Below are positions 20,549 through 30,973 of a DNA stretch of 64,000 nt, piece by piece. The stretch spans positions 24,915,153-24,979,152 of the forward strand of contig CM039511.1 in NCBI GenBank assembly GCA_022432975.1, in the 5' to 3' direction. The translations under genes were made by a program, and so were the position numbers. Each line of letters begins with the position of its first letter. Within the stretch, counting starts at the first letter, position 1. The notes under the pieces are model-generated. The model saw only the letters and a program-made list of their open reading frames with translations, had not been told where the DNA came from and made no database searches. The DNA is from Begonia masoniana. Its lineage: Eukaryota > Streptophyta > Magnoliopsida > Cucurbitales > Begoniaceae.

Positions 20549-23500
20549 ATGTTTAGGAACGAGAAAATGCCGAGAGCACCTAGACCGCCTCCAGAAAACC
20601 CAATGGATCAATTCATGAATATATTGCAACAACAATCCGATCAGATCGAACTTTTGCTAAATAGAGAAGGAAATGGAAATGGACAAGGAAATAACTCACG
20701 GGATCAAGGTGTAGTGGGGTTCAGACGGCTTAGGCCCCCTACCTTCGATGGTCAGTCTCCGGATCCCACAAGTGCTGAACAGTGGATTCGTAAGATAGAG
20801 AGTATGTTTGCCTACGCGAAAGTGGAGGAGGCCGACAAGGTGACATGTGCAGCATTCAATTTAGAGAAGGATGCGATGTTTTGGTGGGACACAATTAAAG
20901 CGACTAGTGATGTGGGAGTTATGAGGTGGGAAAGGTTCAAAACTGTGTTCTATAATAAGTATTTCAGTCGCACTCTTCGAGCTAGTAAGAAGGTGGAGTT
21001 CACGCAACTACGCCAAACAGGATCGGTGGCAGAATATGTACGGAGGTTCGATTCGCTATCTCGATATGCTGGGTATATGATTTATGAAGAGGAGGACAAG
21101 ATTCATCAGTTTGTACAAGGTTTGAAACTGGAAATTCAAAAAGGAGTTATGGCGGTGGACGATGAAGATGTGCCGTACCATAAGATAGTGGAAAGAGCCC
21201 TCGGACTTGATGATATCGAGATGAAACTTCAGCGACAAAGAGAAGCATCGAGAAGGTTTGTAAGAGATGGACGACCGCAACAACAGAATCAGGGATGGCA
21301 GCCACAAGCACAATGTGGTGTCAAACGAGCCAATGAGACGCCGAGACTTCAAGATAAGGGTAAACGTCCACAAGGGGCGTCGCAAGCTCCTTTATGCCCT
21401 GTTTGCCAAAAGAATCATTACGGGGAGTGCAAGTTGCACAGCGGACGATGCTTTCGATGTGATAAGATGGGCCACAAGGCTGCTGATTGCCTAGAGCCGA
21501 GTAGGAAGCCACCGGGTGGTCCCTCCCGGATCTTTTCTCTGATTGAGGCTGAGGAAGCGGCTCAGCCTTTGGTTGTCACAGGTACTATTCTGGTTTGTGG
21601 AAATACGGCTCATGTTCTAATTGATACTGGGGCAACCCATTCCTTCGTAGCACAAAATTATACAGTTAAGTGGAATTTAAATGTCGTCCCAGCTGACCAT
21701 AATTATAGTGTTATGTTACCTTCCGGAGAGTATCTACACTCAGATCGGGCGATACAGGGAGAAATTATATCTGTTGGTGGTAGACAGTTGTATGCAAACC
21801 TGATTGTGATATGTATGAAGGGGTACGACGCAATATTGGGCATGGATTGGTTGTTCAGGTACTACGCCACAATCAATTGCAGGTCGGGAATAGTAGGTTT
21901 TAGACCTCCGAGTGGGGAAAGTTATGATTTTTCAGCGACCCTCAGATCAAGTGATATGCCTCTTGTAATGTCAATGAGTGCTCGGTACTCAGTGAAACCT
22001 CAATGCTTCAATTTTGTAGCAAGCATCGTGGATGTAAGGAAGCGAGATGAGCTAAAGTTGAATAGCATTTCAGTAGAGAAAGATAGTGCTGAAGTATTCC
22101 TCGACGAGTTACCCAGCTTGCCTGTAAGTGCTTTGAACTCGATGAAGCATGGATGCTTTGGGTTTATAGCAAGCGTTGAGGACGTAAGCATGCAAGAGAA
22201 GTTGAAGTTATGTGACATTCCGGTTGTTAAGGACTTTGCGGAGGTATTCCTGGATGAGTTGCTTGGCTTGCCTCCGGATCGGGAAATGGAGTTCACAATA
22301 GAGATTATTCCAGGTTCGGCACTAGTGTCCAAGAACCCTTATAGAATGGCGCCAGTTGAACTTAGGGAATTACAAGTCCAGTTGAAAGAGCTAACAGATA
22401 AGGGCTTTGTCCGACCGAGCGTTTCTCCATGGGGCGCTCCGGTTTTGTTTGTAAAGAAGAAAGATGGTTCTTTGTGAATGTGCGTGGATTACCGCGAGTT
22501 GAATAAACTGACCATAAAGAACAAATACCCGTTACCGAGGATAGATGATCTATTTGACCAGTTGCAAGGGGCCACGGTATTCTCAAAGATCGATTTACGT
22601 TCTGGGTACTATCAGTTGAAGATTAGAGCTGAGGATGCACCAAAGACTACTTTCAAAACACGCTACGGGCACTACGAGTTTATGGTTATGTCGTTTGACT
22701 TGACCAATGCCCCGGCCGCGTTTATGGACCTCATGAATAGAGTGTTTCGGGAATTCTTGGATAAATTCGTGATAGTATTCATAGATGACATCTTAGTATA
22801 TTCCCGAAATGACGAAGAGCATGCAGAGCACTTAAGGGCTGTTATGACTACCTTGAAGCGACACCAGTTGTATGCTAAGCTCTCTAAGTGCGAATTCTGG
22901 CTGAATCAGGTGAACTTCTTAGGCCATGTGATTTCAAGAGAAGGCGTTTCTGTGGATCCGGCCAAGATTCATGTGATAAAGGATTGACCTCGACCGAGAA
23001 ATGCAAACGATGTACGGAGTTTCGTAGGCCTAGCAGGTTATTATCGGAAGTTTATCCAAGGGTTCTCAGTAATAGCCAAACCATTGACGAACTTGACAAA
23101 GAAAGAAGTGAAGTATGAGTGGACTAAAGCATACGAAGAAAGCTTTCAGACCTTGAAGCGGAATTTGACCACAGCACCCTTACTGACCCTACCAGTGGAG
23201 AATGGGGTGTACTGTATTTATTGTGACGCGTCCAAAGTCGGATTGGGATGCGTGTTGATGCAGGAAGGAAAGGTCGTTGCCTATGCTTCGAGGCAATTGA
23301 AAAGTTATGAAGAAAACTACCCAACGCATGATTTAGAACTGGCAGCGGTGGTATTCGCATTAAAGATATGGAGACACTACCTCTACGGACAGAAATGTGA
23401 AGTGTTTTCCGATCACAAAAGCTTAAAATACCTGTTTACACAGAAAGATTTGAATATGAGGCAGAGAAGATGGCTCGAATTTGTAAAAGACTACGACTTC

Positions 23501-25135
23501 GAAATCAAATATCACCCTGGAAAAGCAAATACAGTGGCAGATGCTCTGAGTAGGATGCCTAGAACAGAGGAGACAGTCGCTTTTAGTATGTCAACTTCGT
23601 TGAGAAAGGAGATGCAAGGGTTTGAACTCGAGATAGTTCCAGAACTTTCAGCCCTACTTGCTGATTTGACTATACGACCTACTCTGTTGGACAAGATAAA
23701 AGAGGCTCAACAGCTTGATACAGAGGAGAAAGTGGCTATAGTAGCAAAGTTATCAGTAGTACCGTCAGATTTCAGTTACTCAATGGATGGCACTCTGCGA
23801 TTTCGAGATCGCTTGTACGTTCCAAGGGATGAAGAGTTGAGGAAGTTAGTTATGTTGGAGGCACATTCATCGATGTCCTCAGTGCATCCAGGTAACACCA
23901 AGATGTACCGAGATCTGAAAATGCACTATTGGTGGCCGAATATGAAGCGAGATGTGGCCAAGTATGTACAATCTTGCCTAGTGTGCCAACAAGTAAAAGC
24001 AGAGCACCAAAGACCAGGTGGAACGTTGCAACCACTACCGATTCCCGAGTGGAAGTGGGATCAAATTGCAACGGACTTTGTGGTTGGATTACCGAGGACA
24101 GTAAAAGGGCACGACGGTATATGGGTCGTAGTGGATAGATTAACAAAAGCGGCTCATTTCTTGCCTGTAAAGATGACTTACACAATGAATCAGTTTGCTG
24201 AACTCTATGTCCAAGAGATTATTAGATTACATGGGGTCCCTATGTCGATTGTTTCAGATCGGGATCCCAGATTTACTTCGAGATTTTGGAAAAGTTTGCA
24301 AAGCGCTATGGGTACCAAATTGACTTTCAGCACGACATTCCACCCACAGATCGACGGACAGTCTGAAAGGACGATTCAGATACTCGAAGATATGCTAAGG
24401 GCATGCGTGTTAGAGTTTCAGTCGTCATGGAGCCGATATTTACCGTTAATTGAATTTGCTTATAATAACAGTTATCAGTCAACGATTGGTATGGCTCCAT
24501 GCGAAGCGCTTTATGGCAGAAAATGTAGGTCGCCGCTGTATTGGGATGAAGTGGGCGAAGCTAGATTGATCGGCCCTGAGATTTTACAACAATTGTCTGA
24601 GAAGGTTGCTTTGATTAGACAAAGAATGGAGACCGCACAGAGTCGCCAAAAGAGCTACGCTGATCAAAGGAGACGGGAATTGGAGTTTGTAGTTGGTGAC
24701 GAAGTGTTTTTAAAGGTTTCGCCGTTCAAAGGTGTAGTTCGTTTTGGTAAAAGAGGGAAGTTAAATCCACGATTTGTTGGACCGTTTCAGATAACAGAAA
24801 GGATTGGAGCTATGGCATATAGGCTTCAATTGCCATTGTCTATGGAGGGCGTATATGATGTGTTCCACGTGTCGATGTTGAGGAAGTGTATACTGGACCC
24901 TACGCACGTGGTAGAACCAGTGGATCTTGAGATACGGCCAAGATTGACCTATGAAGAAAGGCCAGTACAGATTTTGGAGTCTTCAGTTAAAGTCCTGCGT
25001 AATAAGTCAATCCCTCTTGTTAAAGTACTGTGGAGAAATCAAAACGTAGAGGAAGCAACGTGGGAGCGACAACAGGACATGATGGACAGATATCCAGACT
25101 TGTTCAGGTACGAAATTTTGGGGACAAAATTCTAA
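20549..25135 (+). pseudogene. E4 gag-pol polyprotein, near intact (two nonsense codons)
   Basis: A single frame of about 1,530 codons encodes a Tekay-like Gag-Pol. I take ATG 20549; ATG 20567 (MPRAPRPPPENP) is an alternative, and the frame also extends slightly upstream without an ATG. The order is: gag domain (about 20720-21110, FWWDTIKATSD and FYNKYFS); CCHC knuckle CFRCDKMGHKAADC (21449-21490); protease IDTGATHSF (Asp at 21623); linker with a 50-residue tandem duplication; RT with FIDDILVYS (Asp-Asp at 22794-22799); RNase H ([10 protein letters not shown], about 23220); integrase zinc module (about 23880-23990); DDE core ([26 protein letters not shown]); and a chromodomain-like tail [14 protein letters not shown]. 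Stops at 22475-22477 (TGA where relatives have Arg) and 22985-22987 (TGA for Trp) look like C-to-T or G-to-A changes. There is no frameshift. Confidence 0.96.
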
Positions 25136-25137
25136 AT

Positions 25138-25150
25138 AAGGAGGGTAGGA
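25138..25150 (+). promoter_or_regulatory. E4 polypurine tract
   Basis: AAGGAGGGTAGGA sits directly before the 3' LTR and just after the gag-pol stop. It is the likely primer for plus-strand DNA synthesis. Confidence 0.85.
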
Positions 25151-26281
25151 TGTAACACCCAGAAATTTCGATTTAAGGATTCCGAGCTTTAAGTTTCGAA
25201 TATTAAGTATTTAAGCATTATAGAAGCAATAATTCGTAGAAATATTAAATAAAGTCTAAATGACCAACGAGAAGTTTCGTTAGAGCCCTAAGAATAAATA
25301 GGATTATTTGGTAAGATAAAATAATTTTGGAGGAACCGAATGGATAGAGGAAATATCAATTAGAGCTAAGGGAATAGGCAAAGGGCATTTAGGTAATTTT
25401 CTTTTAAAGTTAAAATTTCATTAAAACCTAAAGTCTCTCTCCCTCTTTCTCATTTTCTCCTCCACGCACGCGAGCCTCTCCTCTTTGGCGATTTCTTTCC
25501 CTTTCTCCATCGCCATCTTCAACGGTTCGATCACTCCTCCATTTTGGCGATTCTTCCTTCAAGTTTCTTCCCCAGGGTAAGCTCTACGTTTTAGTCAAGA
25601 GATTAGTCGTTTTTGGAGTTGTTTTGAGTTAGGGTTTGTTAAGAAAACTTGGGGTTTTGTTAGAAATCTTTAGGGTTGTTTATTTATTACTCATTGATGA
25701 TGTTTAATGTTAAATCTAGGTTGTTGGAGTAGATTAATGGTGTTGGATGATGTTTAATGTGAGATCTAGGTTGTTGGAGGTTGGTAAAACACCATTAATG
25801 GAGTTTTGAAGTTAATGAACACTAAGTGTTCGATGAAATGCCCAAAAGAAAAGGATTAGAGTTTTTAGAAGGATTTGTCCTAGCTAGAAAAGTCGATTGT
25901 TTAGATTCGATGTTTAAAAATCAATATTAATGATGTGATGTTAAATGCTCTAGGTAACCCAAGCTCAAAGGATGGTGCTCGGCATATTTAGGACGCCAGG
26001 TAAGTGACCGTTAGGCTTTCCGGACACTAAGGCCCTACGTCGTACAATGTTGATAATGTTGACTGTTATGAAGAAAGTGGTTATAGGGGTTGGTGGAAGA
26101 CGGGTAGTTAAGGAAAGACTGATAGTTTAAGTAGTGCCTTAGTGATTTAGGTAGTGCTTGTTTGATAGGTTTTCCTTATGTATGTTACCCCTCATGCATT
26201 ATGTTTTACTAAAGTGCATACGAAATATTTACGAGCATGTTTTATGAAAAGTTAAATGAAAGAACGATTATGTGAACGATG

Positions 26282-26478
26282 TATGTTTCTCACGCGTCAA
26301 GAATGTATGATCCTCACGTGTATGTTTCTCACGGGTTAAAATGTATGTTTCTCACGGGGCAAGACCTATGTTTCTCACGGGGCAAGACCTATGTTTCTCA
26401 CGGGGAAAGACCTATGTTTCTCATGGGGCAACACCTATGTTTCTTACGGGGCAAGACGTATGTTTCTCACGGGGCAAG
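26282..26478 (+). repeat. 23-bp LTR minisatellite, E4 3' copy
   Basis: Same units in the same order as 19110-19306, so there has been no copy-number change since insertion. Confidence 0.9.
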
Positions 26479-27129
26479 GAAGTGGTTTAATGAAACGAAA
26501 CGAAAATGTTTTATAAATGTCATGCATATGTGTAAAGTTACATTTAGTACGCTCCTTACTAAGCATTAGGCTTAATGTAGTTATTGTATGATGTAGGTGA
26601 CGATAACGAAGGTGAGGAACCTCCTTACGACGATCAAGTGTAGCGGTCGATGGGTGGAGCTCGTGGCGGCGGCTCGTGTTTTGGTCAGGATGGTTGACTC
26701 ACGGTTAGGTATTTTTGAGAGTCTTATGGATGTTTTGGGATCGAGGGTGAAATGTACAGATTGTGGTATGATTTGATACTTTCTAGGATGTCTAGTGGTT
26801 GTATAGATAATGAAAAATGTTTTGTGGTACTTTCGATGGTTTTAAAACAGGTAGGAATGTTAAACTTTTAAACGGAACCACGCGGTTCGTTTTTATGAAA
26901 ATCATTTATGTTTAAAGATGATTCGTGTCGGTTTTGAGCGTTTGAGTAAATGTTATGTTTTGAGGGTATTTATGGAGGTATGTAAAGTTTGGGTGAAAGA
27001 AGAAGGTGGAAGAAAGGAGAAGAAGTTGTAGTGTTTTGAGTGTTGTGTGTTTGTGTTAAAAATGTGAAGTGCAGGGAGTGTGAAGGAAGTGTGAAGAAAG
27101 AAGGAGAAGAAAAAGGGGAGGGAGAACCG

Positions 27130-27341
27130 CGCTCTCTGGAGGAATTCCAGAGAGCGTGGCGATTGCTCGCCTCTGGGAGGAGAGCAATCGCCTCTTCCTC
27201 TGCCTGGCAAGCGATTGCCAAACAAAGAAACAATCGCCAGGGGGCGATTGCTCGCTAGGAGCAATCGCCTGCCAGCGATTGCTCACCAGGAGCAATCGCT
27301 GGCTGGCGATCAATCGCCATATTTCTGGCGATTGATCGCCA
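27130..27341 (+). repeat. LTR hairpin cassette, E4 3' copy
   Basis: Counterpart of 19958-20169. The first, fourth, fifth and last stems still pair fully; the fifth differs only in its loop. The second has one mismatch (AGGAGAGC) and the third has lost pairing in its right arm (GCCAAAC). Confidence 0.88.
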
Positions 27342-27575
27342 CCTCTTCTGGCCATTTAAAAAAAAATGTTTTAAAATAAATTGTTTTCTTTTATTAATTA
27401 ATTGTTTTAATTGTTTAAGTTTATTGTTTTAGTAATTGTTTTAAATGATTAACTAAACGAACTCCGATTTCTATTTCGATTTCGGCTCCGATTTAGATTT
27501 CGCTCCACGTACATTTAAAGTAAAAGATTTAAAAAAAAAAAAAATTTTATTAGGATACGGGTAAGGGTCGTGACA

Positions 27576-27580
27576 ATGAG
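27576..27580. other. Target-site duplication of E4, right copy
   Basis: ATGAG, identical to 17962-17966. After it, E3 sequence resumes (GACTATTTTGGAGTGAATG), matching GAGTAGTTGTGGAGTGAATG near 31376 in E5. Confidence 0.95.
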
Positions 27581-27707
27581 GACTATTTTGGAGTGAATGG
27601 ATAAAAAAAATCCTCATTGAAGAACAATTGAAAGAGTAAATTTTGGGGATATTGAATTAGGAGAGTGAAGAACCGAACAAAGAGTTGTATTCAATGAATA
27701 CATGAGT
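27581..27707 (+). mobile_element. E3 internal segment between E4 and E5
   Basis: About 127 bp of E3 body left between two insertions. No coding motif. It ends with TGAGT (27703-27707), the left target duplication of E5. Confidence 0.8.
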
Positions 27708-27977
27708 TGTAACACCCGGATTTTTTTTAAAAAGGAAAATGGAGAGAAAATAAAAGAATAATAAAGTAGATTATTTTAATTAATTTAAAAGAAAAGTGAA
27801 TGGTTTCTTAATTTAGGTTCGGATATTCCCAATGAAATTAAGCCGGGGGTTATAATTAAGAACGAGATTTAACGAAATTCGAAATGGTCGAAAACACGGG
27901 AGGGCAAAACGGTAAATGAGGATTAATTAATGGTTAGTTTTATTATTATTATTATTTAAAAAAATATATAATAAAAT

Positions 27978-28014
27978 GACAGAATGGTCGAAGCCATTCT
28001 GTCGTTCGCGAACG
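27978..28014 (+). repeat. Inverted repeat in the E5 5' LTR
   Basis: GACAGAATGG/CCATTCTGTC with a 6-nt loop, followed immediately by the palindrome CGTTCGCGAACG (28003-28014). The 3' LTR version (33891-33928) has longer, 12-bp perfect arms. Confidence 0.8.
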
Positions 28015-28796
28015 CCGAAGGCAGGGCAGCGAAGGGGACAGGCGAGGGCGAGCGTTCGACGGCCGTTCACCGCCGATTTCCGTGGTTTTCTAGCCAAACG
28101 ACGGTGACGAGCAGACTCCGGCCCATCTCCGCGCACAAGTCCGATGGGTAAGCCATTTTCGCCCTTTTTTTGCTCTGTTCAAGGCCGAGGGTGTGGAGCC
28201 AGTTTGAGCTCCGATCACCGGCGGTTTGTGGTTGTTTCCGGCGTGGGTTTGCCGACCCTTGGTTCGGCTTTCATCGCTTGGCCATGATGAGCCTTGTTTG
28301 GGAGAAATTCAGTGAAGCCCAATTTGGGCATTTCGAGTTTGGTGATGTGTAGTCTCGAGATTTTGATTGTTTATGCTAATTGAGGGTGTGGGTGGTCGAT
28401 TGGTGAGGAATTAGGCCAAAATTGATGGAAAATCGAAATGAGAAATTTTCCGGTTATAGGGCAGTTTGGGTTTTTCTTATTTTGACCTAGCTACGATCGT
28501 TTGTTTTAAAATTCCTTTTGGCAGGTTAAAATAGGTTATTAGAGAAGTACGTGGCCACTGGAATCGTTCGATTTCGATATCCGATGTGAAAGTTATGCAC
28601 ATTTAAAGTTTCGGGTCGGTTTTTACCGAACCCAAATTAGTGGCCCATTTTGTTAGATTTTAGTTGGGTTAGGCTAGAAATAGTAGTTTGAGAGTAATTG
28701 GTGGATGTAGGTTTGATTTTAATAAAGTTTGACTATTTGTCGTAGGTCGAGCCATAGGTGACGTGATGTGCCAAACCCAGCGAACTAGGACGCCAG

Positions 28797-29420
28797 GTAA
28801 GTAGTGGATGCGTGTTTGTTGCCTTCGGGCCTACACCATAGAATGGTAGGGATTGTTTGTTTGTTTGCTATGTTTTAAATTCGTGTCATGTATCGTGTGT
28901 CATGCATCATTGTTTTCTAAACTACGAAACCACGTGTTTTGCATGCTTGAGTGGTGAGAATGAAACAAAAAGATAAGAATTGATTGCAACGTGGTCTCGG
29001 AGTAGAATAGCTTCGTCAGGCTAGTGGCTCGTTGAGCACCCCACGAGGGATTTTATTCGAGATGCTATGCTAATGTACGTAATGTGTCGTGAGTATGAAT
29101 GCCTCGACCTGTTTGTGCTTGAAGGCACAATGAGGATTCTACGATCGATTGGGGAAGATTCTGTTGGCCGTCCTGGACTGTGTTGGGACGTGTGCCTCTG
29201 GTCTAGGTCCGTGGATCAAGGTGTGGCCGTCCTGGACTGTGTGGGGGCGTGTGCCTACTTGATTCACCTGAAAGTGAAAGATAAATGCAACCGAAATGAA
29301 AAGAAACAACAGAGTGTATAGAAACTGCATGTTAGGGTTGAGTCGAGCATTTAGTGTGTTGTTGTGCATTATTTCCCTATTTGCTAAGCGTTAGGCTTAC
29401 TTTTATGTTCTATGGTGTAG
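28797..29420 (+). other. Candidate LTR intron, E5
   Basis: Donor ACGCCAG/GTAAGTAG, acceptor ATGGTGTAG/GTGGTG, with GCTAAGCGTTAGGCTTAC before the acceptor. The 3' LTR copy is 34705-35328 with the same sites. Confidence 0.42.
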
Positions 29421-29957
29421 GTGGTGAGTATTATCCTGGTGAGGTAAAGAGGACAGCTGAGGACTAGGCTGTAGTCGGAGGAGTTCGGGGCATGCCGGTG
29501 CAGATAGTTGTCGGGGCGCCTCGACCATGGTCTTCGGAGGATGGGTGTTTTGTATTTTGGTAGTATTATAAATGTGTATTTGTTGTATATAGTCATAGTT
29601 AAGGGTGATGTGTCTCCCTACATTGTGGATTTTCTTCATTCTGGTTGATTGTTGGGGATTAGGAATATTCTGGATTGGGTTTTATGCAAGTATTTAGTAT
29701 TTTGGAGGCGCTATTTACAGGCGTTACTTTGCCGAAATTTTCGGGAAGGACGCCGTGGTGCTTAATGGTTAGGAGTAAGGGAATTAGTGCGTCTAGGCAA
29801 CTAGGTATGACGTAAGAGAGTGTCGAGAGACTTAGCTTTATATTCAGTTGTGTCAGTTTAGTTTTATGTTTTGGTGTTCAAAAAAATTATGTTTTAACGA
29901 GGGATTTGTTAGCTAAGTAGCGCACCGAGCCAGGGTGGGTTCGGGGGCGTTACAAGA

Positions 29958-29969
29958 TGGTATCAGAGC
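29958..29969 (+). promoter_or_regulatory. E5 primer-binding site
   Basis: TGGTATCAGAGC, perfect initiator tRNA-Met type, 4 bp after the LTR end. Confidence 0.9.
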
Positions 29970-30559
29970 ATAAATGGTCGAGTCGTTCAAAGGATTACCC
30001 GACAATGCCGGCCGCCGTGCAACGTGCTTCACCGACTGTAAGTATTTCTTTACCTTTAGTTAGTTAGCTGAAATTAGATTGTTTAGCCTTGTTCAAGAAT
30101 AGAACGAATATATCGGGAGTATCGGGACAACCTCGGTGGATCCCAGGAACCAACCAACTTATAGACATTTTGTTGACATAGTGAATTGATAGTTCGAATA
30201 GCTAGGAATTTTTTTTGAAATGCAAAACTAACAAAGTAACATCCGTAGAATAAATAGAAGTAGGATTGAGCAGGATTGAGCATAGATAGATTAGAGAATC
30301 TTATGATGAGACTTAACCTAAGAATGTGAGAAAAGAGGTATGATCGACCCGAGTTAAGTGTTAATGTTAGCCTGAGTATAAGTGATAGTCGTTAGGAACA
30401 GTGTGAGTTGTGTCCTAGTATTAAATGGGTGGGTGAAGACATGGTGGGTTTAATGTAGGATGAGATAAACCTTAGAATGAGAAATTGTAATGATGATACA
30501 CATAGATAGACTTGGGGCATAGTTAGCAAATCCTTGAGAGTACTAGGACGTACTAGGAT
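29970..30559 (+). mobile_element. E5 leader and start of decayed internal region
   Basis: Begins with ATG-CCG-GCC-GCC and ACT/GTAAGTATTT (about 30004-30046), like E4 and E3. After this I see no gag motif, only AT-rich sequence with dense stops. Confidence 0.7.
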
Positions 30560-30564
30560 GCGAT
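30560..30564. other. Target-site duplication of the Cassandra-like insertion, left copy
   Basis: GCGAT, repeated at 30974-30978 on the other side of the insert. Confidence 0.85.
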
Positions 30565-30973
30565 TGTAACGACCCACATTCCCAGCAAGATATTGTCCGC
30601 TCTAGGGATTGGGCCGCAGCCCAATATCCTCCGCTCACGGCTTTGTTCGGTGAGAACTTCCCAGAAGGTCACCCAACTTGGAATTGCTCTCGCCGAAGCA
30701 CTTTTAACTTCGGAGTTCTTATGGGATCCGTTGCCAATCGTGCTCCAAAACGCGTCTTGCTATCTTGGGAGGGATCTCTTACATATGTTTCATTTCCATG
30801 TACTTCCCCAAGCGATGTGGGATTGTGACAACCCCCTCTTTACGACCCGGGATTCGCCTATACTCGAGTCCGAGATTCGCCTACACTCAGCTTAGGTCCC
30901 GAGGTTTGCCCCGCAACCCGAGGTTTGCCCCGCAGTCGTACTCATACGTACACATTCCATTCGGGTCATCACA
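30565..30973 (-). mobile_element. Cassandra-like LTR carrying 5S rRNA sequence
   Basis: On the minus strand this 409-bp unit runs TGTGATGACCC...GGGTCGTTACA. It is flanked by a 5-bp direct repeat (GCGAT) and inserted in E5. Its middle (about 30655-30731) is a reverse-strand copy of the 3' two thirds of plant 5S rRNA, e.g. GGATCCCATAAGAACTCCG, AAGTTAA and GGGTGACCTTCTGGGAAGT. This places the internal Pol III promoter region inside an LTR, the hallmark of the Cassandra TRIM family. Box A is altered (TTAAAAGTGCTTCGG instead of TTAAGCGTGCTTGGG). Only one LTR is present, so it is probably a solo LTR. A simple 5S-derived pseudogene is the alternative, but the TG...CA ends and target duplication argue against that. 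Confidence 0.85.
30655..30731 (-). pseudogene. 5S rRNA-derived segment within the Cassandra-like LTR
   Basis: Reads as reverse-complement 5S rRNA with several substitutions and small length changes. It is not a functional 5S gene; it is the promoter-bearing part of the element. Confidence 0.85.

Larger units (their letters stand above)
25151..27575 (+). mobile_element. E4 3' LTR (2.43 kb)
   Basis: TGTAACACCC...GGGTCGTGACA, matching the 5' LTR throughout. The high LTR identity, perfect target duplication and nearly open gag-pol make E4 the youngest clear insertion in the stack. Confidence 0.96.
27708..29954 (+). mobile_element. E5 5' LTR (2.25 kb)
   Basis: TGTAACACCC...GGGGGCGTTACA, followed by a perfect primer-binding site. 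It pairs with 33621-35862 at high but visibly lower identity than the E4 pair. Its 3' half (GGCCGTCCTGGACTGTGT, TACTTGATTCACCTG, GGTGTAG/GTG) is related to the E3 LTR. A short GTGGCCGTCCTGGACTGTG segment is duplicated at 29165 and 29222. Confidence 0.95.

Noticed and set aside
28170..28352. 60-codon frame in the E5 LTR, also at 34078-34260
   Set aside because: LTR sequence near the promoter zone, no domain, and a close copy only because of the LTR pair.
30655..30731. A functional 5S rRNA gene
   Set aside because: Only part of 5S is present, box A is altered, and the segment is embedded in a transposable element with its own target duplication.
30593..30895. 100-codon frame over the 5S-derived insert
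   Set aside because: The DNA is a reverse-strand 5S rRNA segment in a Cassandra-like LTR; the frame is accidental.
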